A DNA stretch of 64,000 nt, from contig OX638333.1 of assembly GCA_951812895.1 (NCBI GenBank), positions 1 to 64,000 of the forward strand, written 5' to 3'. Below, piece by piece: positions 49,439-58,375 of this stretch. A program made the position numbers and the translations under genes. Numbering within the stretch: position 1 is the first letter of the stretch; each line of letters opens with the position of its first letter. This DNA is from an uncultured Roseovarius sp. Its GTDB lineage: Bacteria > Pseudomonadota > Alphaproteobacteria > Rhodobacterales > Rhodobacteraceae. A model generated the notes under the pieces. The model did not search any database. It had not been told where the DNA came from and saw nothing but the letters and a program-made list of their open reading frames with translations.

Positions 49439-49911
49439 ATCGCGCGCGTGATCTGGTCGATTGGTACATCAAGCCATTCACCGTCCTTACCGGCATGATT
49501 TTGCAGGGTGGACAGGTAGTCGTAGACGGTGTTGGCCGTTTTCTCTTTGGTGCGTGGGTCAACACGTTCGGTTGTGTGCCTGAGAAATGCCTGTCTAAGG
49601 CTGATCTCCTTGGCTTGGGTAACAACAGGGGCAGGCAAGGCGTGCGTCGCATCAGCGACCCGCTCAGACATCGTGTCTGCCGCCTGCGCGGCTGAGTGCA
49701 GGTTCATGGCAGGCCATTTTCCAAGTGTTTTGGATTTTGTTTTGCCATGCGCAAATTTGACCAGACGCCAAGTTTTGGTTTTTGTGCCGACGTCTAAATA
49801 CAGGTTTGGGAAGACGCCTTTGCGCTGGTCAGCATAACGGTTTGTGCCGGACTTCGAAAACGGCAGTTTGTCGATACTGCCTTCGGTGAACTTGATACGT
49901 TGGGTTGCCAT
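48757..49911 (-). CDS. Chimeric ORF: integrase N-terminus fused to ParB-like C-terminus
   Basis: 384 codons from the ATG at 49911. Residues about 1-158 are a tyrosine integrase of the P4/DUF4102 type: arm-binding domain (TEGSIDKLPFSKSGTNRYAD, FPNLYLDVGTKTKTWRLVKF) and start of the core-binding domain (ANTVYDYLSTLQNHAGKDGE). The catalytic R-H-R-Y domain is missing. From NADVRQGSLRNAV on, the sequence is the ParB-like protein's HTH and C-terminal half, in frame. Unable to recombine DNA; might bind integrase arm sites through its N-terminus while carrying the ParB-like HTH. Confidence 0.85.
   Translation of the reverse strand: MATQRIKFTEGSIDKLPFSKSGTNRYADQRKGVFPNLYLDVGTKTKTWRLVKFAHGKTKSKTLGKWPAMNLHSAAQAADTMSERVADATHALPAPVVTQAKEISLRQAFLRHTTERVDPRTKEKTANTVYDYLSTLQNHAGKDGEWLDVPIDQITRAMINADVRQGSLRNAVLYSVGANAAHGARRTNEDKRQAVSRLLNDPEWAQWSDREIARQCRVGNKFVGDVRKAICVPNTDNIFQPLEDKPKRKVTRNGTTYTQNTANIGSAKPGYVRNETGGYTKEGFEPPDPQMTYTDTSTGEVLHHPWSKEKQESRREISGVTLDLLDNLKWITALTKEQVGDKVLPRYREEVDGLLWRAAAHLRNLVDERNQPHDTQEESIKHSN
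49439..49911 (-). pseudogene. int: Phage integrase remnant (5' part)
   Basis: The only integrase coding DNA in the window: about 158 codons, reading away from the att core 129 bp upstream of its start. A complete family member is about 400 aa. The loss means excision would need another integrase, perhaps from the next unit. Confidence 0.8.
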
Positions 49912-50039
49912 GGAGGCCTCCATTTTTGCAATTATTTTGCAATTTTCGTATCAACCACCACCGGGTCTGCTCAACCGAAGTGTCTGTATTTATTAGGTAA
50001 AAGCAACATAAGCCACCGTCAGCAACCCAATTTTCCCGT
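49912..50039. other. Integrase upstream region with TTTTGCAATT repeats
   Basis: 128 bp without a gene. Two copies of ATTTTGCAATT (about 49920-49945) near the integrase start are candidate arm-type or operator sites. Confidence 0.4.
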
Positions 50040-50085
50040 ATTTGTAATCAGTAGGTCCGCGGTTCGAGTCCGTGTGGGGGCACCA
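50040..50085 (+). other. att core: 3' half of tRNA-Thr(UGU)
   Basis: 46 bp reading from the anticodon loop (TTTGTAA) through anticodon 3' stem (TCAGT), variable loop, T-arm (CGCGG-TTCGAGT-CCGTG) and acceptor strand to CCA. No 5' half precedes it (CCCGTA instead), so this is the phage-borne att half that restores a tRNA gene on integration. It marks the boundary between the two unit copies. Confidence 0.75.
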
Positions 50086-50332
50086 TTTCAACCGATTGAT
50101 ATTAAATGACAAAGTGAGCGCTCAGCCGTTCGCATTAGTGTGTATTTTCAAACGTTTTTCAAACACACCGAAGAATCGAATAATGGTACCATGTTTAGCG
50201 ATATTCCGCATCGTTCAAAGGAATGGCCACTAAATATGGTTGGTGAATTGGGTTGGTTTGCGCTAAAACGCAGATAGTTCACCACTAACAAACTTGGGAA
50301 CGTAATAAGAAGACGAAACAGAGGCGGGTATA

Positions 50333-51922
50333 ATGAACTTCATCGCGTTAGAATCAGAACAGAAGCTACGCGGTGGATACTACACGCCTGCCGACCTCGC
50401 TAATTTCTTAACCCGATGGATAGCTCCGAGCGCCGGAACCCGCGTGCTTGAACCAAGCTGCGGAGATGGCGCATTTTTCCCAACGCTTGATGGATCTGAC
50501 GCAACAGTTACGGCATTCGAACTATCGCCAGAAGAAGCTGCAAAGGCTTCGGCGCGTGGTCTGCCGGATTGTACCGTTCACAATCGAGATTTCTTAAGTT
50601 GGGCGCTGGCAGCGGAACGCGGCCAGTTCGATGCGGTCATCGGCAACCCACCGTTTGTCAAGTACCAGTATCTCCCGGCGGACTTCCAAGCCAACGCTGA
50701 ACGTGTGTTTGCGCGTCTCGGCTGCAAATTCACGAAACACACTAATGCATGGGTTCCTTTCATTCTCGCGTCGATGGACCTGCTGCGCCCCGGTGGGCGG
50801 CTAGCGATGGTGGTTCCGTCCGAGATCGTGCACGTTATGCACGCGCAATCCTTGCGAACCTATCTCGGACAGCAATGTCGCCGCATAGTGATCGTAGACC
50901 CTCAAGAAATCTGGTTCGAAGGCACCTTGCAGGGCGCGGTCCTGCTGATGGCCGAGAAGAAGGCTGCGCCTGATGTCCACGGCGAAGGGCTAGGCATTCA
51001 CCGCGTAGCCGGTCGCGACTTCCTACGCGAAGACCCAGAAGCAGTTTTCAACACACCCCGAGCGATCAACGGAAAGACTGTTCAAGGCAAGTGGACACGC
51101 GCACTGGTGCCCACCGCGACTCTATCCACCCTCGAAGCCTTAGAAGAAGATTCCAGATTCTGCCGCTTCGACGATGCCGCTAAAGTGGACGTGGGCATAG
51201 TCACGGGTGCCAACAAGTTTTTCCTCGTCACAGACGACGTTGTGCGACAGAACGGACTGGAAAAGTGGGCGCATCCAATGTTTGGGCGCAGCGACCATTG
51301 CCCCGGAGTGATCTATGATAACGCGCAGCACGCCCGCAATGCGGCTACAGGCAAGCCTACGAACTTCCTGTGGCTCGACAGTTCGGTTATGGATAGTGCC
51401 AAAGGTCGCGCTTACATCGCTTCGGGCGAACACGAAAAGCTCCACGAGCGATATAAATGCCGTATCCGAAAGCCGTGGTACACGGTGCCTTCGGTGCACG
51501 CTACCGAGGTTGGAATGCTCAAGCGCAGCCACAACACGCCCCGCCTAATTCATAATCGTGTCGGGGCCTACACAACCGATACCGCCTATCGCATTCGTGC
51601 CCTTCGCGGTACAGCGGATGCTTTGGTTTATGGCTTCTACAACAGCCTGACCGCCCTCAGCGCGGAACTGGAAGGGCGTCACTATGGCGGTGGTGTTTTA
51701 GAGCTGGTGCCCAGCGAAATTGAGAAGCTGCTGTTACCTGCACCCGAAGGCATCTCCCCAAATGTTGAGAAATTGGACCGTATGGTGCGCGAAGATTCTG
51801 TGGCGGACACGCTGGAAGTGCAATCAGAAGATGTGCTTGGTGCTCTGACTAAGGCTGAACAGATGGACCTGCTTGCCGCTTGGGCTACTCTACGCGACCG
51901 CCGCCACCGAATTCCTTCTTAG
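50333..51922 (+). CDS. N6-adenine DNA methyltransferase, second copy
   Basis: Identical in translation to 2941-4530. Here the upstream att is the long tRNA-like form. Confidence 0.85.
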   Translation: MNFIALESEQKLRGGYYTPADLANFLTRWIAPSAGTRVLEPSCGDGAFFPTLDGSDATVTAFELSPEEAAKASARGLPDCTVHNRDFLSWALAAERGQFDAVIGNPPFVKYQYLPADFQANAERVFARLGCKFTKHTNAWVPFILASMDLLRPGGRLAMVVPSEIVHVMHAQSLRTYLGQQCRRIVIVDPQEIWFEGTLQGAVLLMAEKKAAPDVHGEGLGIHRVAGRDFLREDPEAVFNTPRAINGKTVQGKWTRALVPTATLSTLEALEEDSRFCRFDDAAKVDVGIVTGANKFFLVTDDVVRQNGLEKWAHPMFGRSDHCPGVIYDNAQHARNAATGKPTNFLWLDSSVMDSAKGRAYIASGEHEKLHERYKCRIRKPWYTVPSVHATEVGMLKRSHNTPRLIHNRVGAYTTDTAYRIRALRGTADALVYGFYNSLTALSAELEGRHYGGGVLELVPSEIEKLLLPAPEGISPNVEKLDRMVREDSVADTLEVQSEDVLGALTKAEQMDLLAAWATLRDRRHRIPS

Positions 51923-52425
51923 TCGATTTCCAAAGTGAAGCGCGAAGGATCTTCGTTTTCGCGGAACAGTTTCAGCACGCGATCCAGCAAATCCTCTTTA
52001 GCAACGAGCGGTTTGGCATCGCCCCAGTGTAAGCCGGTCATGCTGTTGCGCTGCCGGTAGGAAGCTGTGTCAGTCCGCGTATTGTGCGAGAGGTGCATAG
52101 TGTGGACTCCGTAATCCACGTCTTTCACGATTAGTCGAATCTGCGCCTCTGCCCGTTCAATGTGGGCCCGTGCGGGAGCAGCGTCAGGTTCCCAGTCCAA
52201 CGCCGCAAACACTTCGTCTCGGAAATAGTGTCGTTGGTCGATACCTTCCATTGCGCCAACACCTAGAAGCATAGAGCCAGTGGGGCTGGTGTTCGCGCCA
52301 GTGGGAATGTTCAAGTGGCGACGGGTCAGACCATTGCTTAGTATCGCAGAAATCGCGACATAGTTACATTTCCTCACCGGGCGCAAGCACTTCACCGACA
52401 TTCTCAAAATCGTCGCCACTGGCAA
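51919..52425 (-). CDS. Convergent partner of the methylase, second copy
   Basis: Identical to 4527-5033, with the same uncertain start. Confidence 0.45.
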   Translation of the reverse strand: MPVATILRMSVKCLRPVRKCNYVAISAILSNGLTRRHLNIPTGANTSPTGSMLLGVGAMEGIDQRHYFRDEVFAALDWEPDAAPARAHIERAEAQIRLIVKDVDYGVHTMHLSHNTRTDTASYRQRNSMTGLHWGDAKPLVAKEDLLDRVLKLFRENEDPSRFTLEID

Positions 52426-52651
52426 CCATGCATGTTATCCCATTGTCCAACGTCATAATAATTGTCCACGTGCCGGTTTCCGCAGAGGCAAACAACTCCA
52501 TTAAAGCTCCATCTGAATCAAGACCGATTGATTGCTGTGTTTCACCGAATTTATTTTCGAACCAGTAGAGTGCCACTTCTCGTGGGGCGCAGTTCTGTGC
52601 CTGTGCCAAAGTCCCAAAGAAGATCAGAGCAAGTGTCAGTAGCGCGCGCAT
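52364..52651 (-). CDS. Small exported protein, second copy
   Basis: Identical to 4972-5259. Confidence 0.65.
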   Translation of the reverse strand: MRALLTLALIFFGTLAQAQNCAPREVALYWFENKFGETQQSIGLDSDGALMELFASAETGTWTIIMTLDNGITCMVASGDDFENVGEVLAPGEEM

Positions 52652-52854
52652 CACCGACACCCGGCGTCATGCCCGGCCACCACGTCGGCAACCGCCCCAC
52701 CCGTCACGTCATTGATACCGGGATCGGCCAGCGCAGCATCAGCCAGATTGTCAATTGCCCGGCTGTACGTTGGACCGCAGAACGCCGCGTCACTTGTCGC
52801 GCTGCTGCAACCTGTCACGCCAACCAAGATTAGAACTGTCACCATGAATCGCAT
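52651..52854 (-). CDS. Rz1-like lipoprotein, second copy
   Basis: Identical to 5259-5462. Confidence 0.6.
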   Translation of the reverse strand: MRFMVTVLILVGVTGCSSATSDAAFCGPTYSRAIDNLADAALADPGINDVTGGAVADVVAGHDAGCR

Positions 52855-53014
52855 CGTCGATCCTTTCGGTTGTTTCTAGTTTTTCGCGGGTCTGTTTTGT
52901 GCGTTCGGACTTCTTGCCGGAACTGCGGGCGCTGAACCACGTAGCCGCCAAGGCGATTGCCCCGGCGATGTACGGCCAGAACTCGGCAATCAGTGAGGAA
53001 ATCAAGCCGGTCAT
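52790..53014 (-). CDS. Rz-like spanin, second copy
   Basis: Identical to 5398-5622. Confidence 0.65.
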   Translation of the reverse strand: MTGLISSLIAEFWPYIAGAIALAATWFSARSSGKKSERTKQTREKLETTERIDDAIHGDSSNLGWRDRLQQRDK

Positions 53015-53718
53015 CAACGTCTCCCCCGCTTCCAGTCCTTCCAACGGGACAGCATGACCAGACTGACGCCTATCAGTGTAAGGGCCACGAAGGCCCACTG
53101 GATTGCCTCTGCATGCTGTATGAGGGGTTGAAGCTTGCTAGCGGCCCCTTGGGCATCAGCTCCCAGCTTTGCCAGCTCTCCAGCGGCGACAGAGCCCGTG
53201 GTGCCGATAGCGGCACCTGTGCCCCCTGTCATTGTCTTGGATTGGGACAAGCCGCGAGGAGCCTTGCGATTGAGCCACGGTCCGACCTTGAAGCCAGGGC
53301 AGGCTTTGGCGGCGACCTCGTTGTGACCAATCACTTTTTTGATGGAAGGGAATTTTCGACGCAATTCAGCAATTCGTTTGCGAAGCGCGACCGCTTGTTC
53401 ATGTGTGAAATGATCCTCGAACTGGTCATTTTCCGAGGAAGCCGCCCCGCCAATCAGACAGAGGTGAATCGTCCGTTTGTTGTGGCCTCTTGCTCCCGCT
53501 GTGACATGTTCCCAAGGGTCCCCGTCGTTATCCAGATCGCGCCCGATAGCCTCATCGCCATTGCGGCCAATGATCCAAGCGTAGCCGTTCCCCAGCCAGC
53601 CACGATCCTCGACGTGCCAGCGTGTGATTTCGTCGCGCTGTTCCTCAACCGATGCATCAGCCATCCAGCCCGTATGTGTGGCCGAACAATGCACCATGAT
53701 CGTGTCAACGTGTCTCAT
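53014..53718 (-). CDS. Amidase endolysin with membrane anchor, second copy
   Basis: Identical to 5622-6326. Confidence 0.85.
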   Translation of the reverse strand: MRHVDTIMVHCSATHTGWMADASVEEQRDEITRWHVEDRGWLGNGYAWIIGRNGDEAIGRDLDNDGDPWEHVTAGARGHNKRTIHLCLIGGAASSENDQFEDHFTHEQAVALRKRIAELRRKFPSIKKVIGHNEVAAKACPGFKVGPWLNRKAPRGLSQSKTMTGGTGAAIGTTGSVAAGELAKLGADAQGAASKLQPLIQHAEAIQWAFVALTLIGVSLVMLSRWKDWKRGRR

Positions 53719-54236
53719 ATTCCGTCCTCCAGGATAAACGCTTCGGACAGGAAGCTCCCCGCGATCACGCGGTCCCCATCGAAGAAGCGATAGTCAGTTT
53801 TCAGGTTGTGAGCGCCAACCGGCAGGTTGGGTTGCTCTTGATGCCCGATCCACCACCAAAGAGGGTGATAAGTGCAGTATTTGGTTTCTGTGGAATATGG
53901 GATTTCCGTTGACCATTCCCGGTCGTCGTAATGGTTACGATCTTCGGTCAGGTTACGCATGGACGTTCGATACTGGCCCGGGCTATTCGTCAGAAGCACA
54001 ACATCCGCCGCCACAAACAGATCATCGCCCGGAGCGATGCTGTCGGCCTCGACCCCGCTTTGAATGCAGGTATCGGAATCGCCCCCAATCTCACTGAGTG
54101 CAACCACTCGAATAGAGCGCACTTCGATGTACGAACTGATATCCGGTTTGGTTTGGATGCTAAAAATGATGTACCCAAGACCGATCAAAAGGACGCCCGG
54201 CATTATCTTCAGGCGAATTCGTTGCACTCTATCCAT
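53715..54236 (-). CDS. Membrane-anchored lysis-cluster protein, second copy
   Basis: Identical to 6323-6844. Confidence 0.55.
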   Translation of the reverse strand: MDRVQRIRLKIMPGVLLIGLGYIIFSIQTKPDISSYIEVRSIRVVALSEIGGDSDTCIQSGVEADSIAPGDDLFVAADVVLLTNSPGQYRTSMRNLTEDRNHYDDREWSTEIPYSTETKYCTYHPLWWWIGHQEQPNLPVGAHNLKTDYRFFDGDRVIAGSFLSEAFILEDGI

Positions 54237-54619
54237 TACGAACGTCCTCGAATGATTAACAGGAAACTTCGCAGTCGGACCGGGTCGGTGATGATTTTGC
54301 CGATCAACTCACCGAAAGCTGCCCAAAACCCGGCAACGGGTATCAGGTAGATTTCTCTGGGCCACCCCGCCATATCCAGAGTGGCTTCGGTCAAGAGCCA
54401 GGACCAAACCAACCCAACCGCGATCCCACGAAGCGTCAGTCTTGCGCCCTCGCGGCCCTCAACTGGTCGACGTATGAAAACAGCACCGGCTGCGGCGGCT
54501 ACCCAGAACACACCCGGATATCCGGTCCAATGTTCCACCATCAGGCCAAACGACCCGAAGCCGCTGACTTTTGCCGCAAAGGTCGCAGCATCGATTGCCG
54601 CTTGTGATTTGATTGTCAT
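54236..54619 (-). CDS. Holin-like protein, second copy
   Basis: Identical to 6844-7227. Confidence 0.6.
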   Translation of the reverse strand: MTIKSQAAIDAATFAAKVSGFGSFGLMVEHWTGYPGVFWVAAAAGAVFIRRPVEGREGARLTLRGIAVGLVWSWLLTEATLDMAGWPREIYLIPVAGFWAAFGELIGKIITDPVRLRSFLLIIRGRS

Positions 54620-54663
54620 GTCTACTCACTCAGTTGATCGTTTCAGATCACCGGGGATTTTTG

Positions 54664-54840
54664 TTATTCGCCGCCCGGTACGGGTTTCTCAGCGCATTGG
54701 AGTGCATCAGAAAGCGCCGAAAGCTCTCTCTTGAGTGCGGCAATTTCAGCCTGCGCGTTAACCAATTGGTCCAGCGCAGAATTCCGCTGATCCTGGAGTG
54801 CGGCGTAGTAATCTTCCGGTGACGCTCTAACTGTGGTCAT
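54664..54840 (-). CDS. Small coiled-coil protein, second copy
   Basis: Identical to 7272-7448. Confidence 0.55.
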   Translation of the reverse strand: MTTVRASPEDYYAALQDQRNSALDQLVNAQAEIAALKRELSALSDALQCAEKPVPGGE

Positions 54841-54854
54841 TGCGGCGGTGCCTC

Positions 54855-57353
54855 CTATGGTTCGATTGCAACTTGCTGTGCAGCACCCGACGGGAACACC
54901 GCCATCAGCCGCTGTTTTCCGCCGCTCACATCACTGTAAAGTCGCACCGCTCCCGATGCTGGCGCAGAGGGTGTCGAGGGCACAGTCAGCATTTCCACGT
55001 GCCGTGTATCGATGGCCACCTGGTAGTCCGCTGTAGTGGTTGAGCTGCGCCCGAGCGCAACACCCCGTGCGTGGGCTGCGACAGAACTGTGTCCGAGCGC
55101 TACACTCTCGGTGCCGGTGCATTGCGCGAATGTTCCGAGGGCCACGGTGAGCGGATGCTGAACGGTAACCGAGTGCCCGATAGCAACGAAGTTGTCAGTG
55201 CCGCCGGTGATCGTCTGAACCGCGCCGATGGAAACGAAGTTTTCCGATCCTGACATGTCCCGCGAAGGCCCGATTAGAACACCGTTCTGACCCGCTATTG
55301 ATTGCGTGCCGATAACAGTCGACGTTGACCCCTGCGCTTCGGCAAACGCACCCACGGCGACACCTATCGGTCCCGACGCCACCGCGTTTGAGCCGATGGC
55401 TGTCCCATTGGTGCCGGATACGTTCGCGGACATGCCAACCGCACATCCACCGGCAACGGACACGACCGCGCCATCACCACACGCCATCCCGCGGGATTGG
55501 TAGGCTGTATAGCTCAATCGCCCACCGCCAATGACACCTCTGTCCAGACGATCAATCCCGCCGCCGTTTGATATCCTGCCTTCGACCTTTTTGATCCCGA
55601 CCGCACTCGCTGAACTGGTGACGGCTATGATCGTTTTCCATGGCGTCACAACGATGTTGCTAAAGTAATTCACTTCCCCGGAACCCGGGACGGTGGCGGC
55701 CGCGCCCTCCCAGACTATCCCGGCTTCAGAACCATTAGAGGCGAAGATGGTTAGCGGATTGTAGGCAGCGCCGTCTACATAGTTTGAGTAAAATCCGAAG
55801 TAGATAATGCCCGTTTCGGGATCGAGATGTGCGCATTCGCCAAAGCCGTTCACGCCGCCGCGTCCGGTTGGCCATTCCATCAATGGTTCTACCATCATGT
55901 CGGATGTAGTCGCGCCACGCTGGACAACCCACAATCCGGTGAAAAACCCGTCCGAGGCGCAAACAATCCCGTGTTCGGTCGGGAAAATATTGGTTGGCTC
56001 ACCACCACCGCTCGCGCCGGCACCCAGTGTTCCATCGTCAATGCGTGTCCAGGAAATACTGCCGCTGGTCGCGGGGGACCAATAGATACCCCGGCTTGAT
56101 GTGTGCCCCTCAACAAGGAAGAAAGCATCTTGATCTATGTCGTAACAGGCGCCGTGCAGGTGCGTGTCTGTGTAATCACCCGGGTGTTCGGTGGCCGCGT
56201 CATAAACAGCGGTCCAGTTATCCCCGCTGTCAAACGTGGCCCAGGCGTTGGTTGAATCTTCCCAACCCGAGCCAGCCGAGCCGGTCGCACACTCTGACAC
56301 GATCATTTTGACGCCGTTCGATCCAGCCGTGCTGAATGGGCGGAAAATAGCATTTCCGCCATTGTTCGACTGCTTCAGAGTCCAGCTTACCGAACCGCCC
56401 CAATCGGTTGACTTGTAAATACCGGAAGATGTGACAAACACCATCTCTCCGTCGCTCATCAGCTCCATCGCAACGGGCGTGGAAGGGATTGCACCCACAA
56501 GCGTCCACACCCCTCCCTCAACTATCTGGCTGTAAAGATTTGTTCCGTGAAATCCGTACAGAACATTGCCGATAGTTCGAAACGGTGTTGGATCACTGGC
56601 GCTCGACGTGAAGCTGGCATAGGTCGCGGCACGCAAAATACCAATCTGCCCACCTCTCGCCTGGTCCAGATTAGACGGTTGTTTAACCAATCTTACACCA
56701 CCAACGGTGGCATCGGTGTATTCAACTGCGTCCGATGCTGCGACTTTGTACCGTAAGCTTCCTGCGGTGATATAATCACCTGCCTGAACGGTAAACTGCG
56801 CGCCATCTCCAGAATATCCGATAATCACATCGTTGTCGGCAATGAGATCCGCAACCTCTGCAAAGTATGCTCTATCGACCACCGACAGCGCGTTGGTTCC
56901 TGCGCGATCCGCGTCCGCCTCTGCATCAGCCGCGGCCTGTTCTGCCGCGGCCTGAGCCGCGATGGCTGCGTTGTATTCGGCTTCGGTAAGGACACTGTAA
57001 AACGCCGGATCAACAATCGCGCCGCCCGCTCCCAATAAGTCAGATAGATTTACCGGGCCACTTCCGTCCAGAACTTGGAATCTCCCCAACGTGTACGTAC
57101 GGACATCTTCCCCCAAAAGAATGCCATGAATTACGGCGGTGTAGTGGGTTCCATTCACGCCATTATCGTTCGCCCACAACTCAACGGTGCCCTGCCCCAA
57201 TGTGTCCAGTTCTCGGATAATTGGTTCGGGTGCTATTGACGCCGTGCCGTCGAAATCGGGGCCGGAGAGAAGAATGTGTATGCTTACACTCGTAAATACG
57301 GTTCCGTCCGGTAGTGGCACATCTATGTTTACTGTTTCTGTATTAAGAGTCAT
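54855..57353 (-). CDS. Tail fibre, second copy
   Basis: Identical to 7463-9961; host-range genes normally diverge fast, so identity argues for a recent duplication or an assembly duplicate. Confidence 0.8.
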   Translation of the reverse strand: MTLNTETVNIDVPLPDGTVFTSVSIHILLSGPDFDGTASIAPEPIIRELDTLGQGTVELWANDNGVNGTHYTAVIHGILLGEDVRTYTLGRFQVLDGSGPVNLSDLLGAGGAIVDPAFYSVLTEAEYNAAIAAQAAAEQAAADAEADADRAGTNALSVVDRAYFAEVADLIADNDVIIGYSGDGAQFTVQAGDYITAGSLRYKVAASDAVEYTDATVGGVRLVKQPSNLDQARGGQIGILRAATYASFTSSASDPTPFRTIGNVLYGFHGTNLYSQIVEGGVWTLVGAIPSTPVAMELMSDGEMVFVTSSGIYKSTDWGGSVSWTLKQSNNGGNAIFRPFSTAGSNGVKMIVSECATGSAGSGWEDSTNAWATFDSGDNWTAVYDAATEHPGDYTDTHLHGACYDIDQDAFFLVEGHTSSRGIYWSPATSGSISWTRIDDGTLGAGASGGGEPTNIFPTEHGIVCASDGFFTGLWVVQRGATTSDMMVEPLMEWPTGRGGVNGFGECAHLDPETGIIYFGFYSNYVDGAAYNPLTIFASNGSEAGIVWEGAAATVPGSGEVNYFSNIVVTPWKTIIAVTSSASAVGIKKVEGRISNGGGIDRLDRGVIGGGRLSYTAYQSRGMACGDGAVVSVAGGCAVGMSANVSGTNGTAIGSNAVASGPIGVAVGAFAEAQGSTSTVIGTQSIAGQNGVLIGPSRDMSGSENFVSIGAVQTITGGTDNFVAIGHSVTVQHPLTVALGTFAQCTGTESVALGHSSVAAHARGVALGRSSTTTADYQVAIDTRHVEMLTVPSTPSAPASGAVRLYSDVSGGKQRLMAVFPSGAAQQVAIEP

Positions 57354-57431
57354 TTGAACACGCCAAGTTGCCCCGAAAATCGAGGTGAGGAAATTCTGTT
57401 TGAAGGTGCTGGTTCGGAGTTTCGCGGTCGA

Positions 57432-57896
57432 TTATACGTCGGTTGGTATCGCAAAAATTTCGTCGAGAAGGGCTTGGGCCCCGTTCCCCGAATGAGCTAC
57501 CGCCAAAGACTGCAAGAGCGGATCGTTGTATCGGATCGAGGTGGCCGCAGCCCATTGGATTTTCGCCGCGGTGGCCTCGTCTGGATTTAAGGAGGCTATG
57601 AAAGCATCAAAGGCTGTGGGCCATTCTCCCCTTGCGGCGAACACAGCATCCTCTTTGGTCAACACCCCCACTCGGATAGTCGCCAAACAGAAGTCAGATC
57701 GCGAGAGGCTGGCTTTAGATCGAATACCCATCCGGTCCACCGGTGGGGGCACATACGGTGTCACGTCTCCAAACTCGCCGCTTACGGCCTTGGCCCACAG
57801 AACCTTCGTGTACGGCTCAATGACGAACAACGAACCGTCGTCTAAAGTTGCGACGATCTTCTCCTCGGAAACGTATTTCAGGGAAGTGAAGTTCAC
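57432..57896 (-). CDS. Tail-associated protein, second copy
   Basis: Identical to 10040-10504. Confidence 0.55.
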   Translation of the reverse strand: MNFTSLKYVSEEKIVATLDDGSLFVIEPYTKVLWAKAVSGEFGDVTPYVPPPVDRMGIRSKASLSRSDFCLATIRVGVLTKEDAVFAARGEWPTAFDAFIASLNPDEATAAKIQWAAATSIRYNDPLLQSLAVAHSGNGAQALLDEIFAIPTDV

Positions 57897-58366
57897 GGTG
57901 AAACACCTTGCACACCAAGCGCGAAAAACGATGTCGAACCATCGCCAGTACGTCGGAACTCTATAGCATCGTAAGTTGTTCCAAGCGCGACGATCGCGCT
58001 GAATGTCGCGGCCTTCGTGACCGTTGAACCTTCGGCGACTGTCACACCTATAGTCCAACTCCCCCAAGTTGATCCGTTGTCTGTAGAAAGACGATACTCG
58101 AAAGTTTCGGTCTCATCGCCGCCGGAGCCGCTGCCCGTTACCGAACAAGTCGCGACAACAGCGATCTTGTCGCACCTATCCAATCCTGTGAAAGCCGCGA
58201 AGGTGCTGGCGATCAAAATATTCATCGCTTCGCTTTGGATTTTTGGTGCGTTCAAAGATCCCTCAGCAAGGGCCATGGGATTCCGCGCGACCATTTCCGC
58301 CCATTCGGCCCTTATCGGTTTTTTAGGATCAGTTTCACCCGTAATCGGATCACGCCAAGTCGTCAT
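57893..58366 (-). CDS. Tail tip/fibre-associated protein, second copy
   Basis: Identical to 10501-10974. Confidence 0.55.
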   Translation of the reverse strand: MTTWRDPITGETDPKKPIRAEWAEMVARNPMALAEGSLNAPKIQSEAMNILIASTFAAFTGLDRCDKIAVVATCSVTGSGSGGDETETFEYRLSTDNGSTWGSWTIGVTVAEGSTVTKAATFSAIVALGTTYDAIEFRRTGDGSTSFFALGVQGVSP

Positions 58367-58375
58367 TTCATTACC

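Noticed and set aside
50040..50085. Complete tRNA gene
   Set aside because: Only the 3' half from the anticodon loop is present; no D-arm or 5' acceptor strand precedes it.
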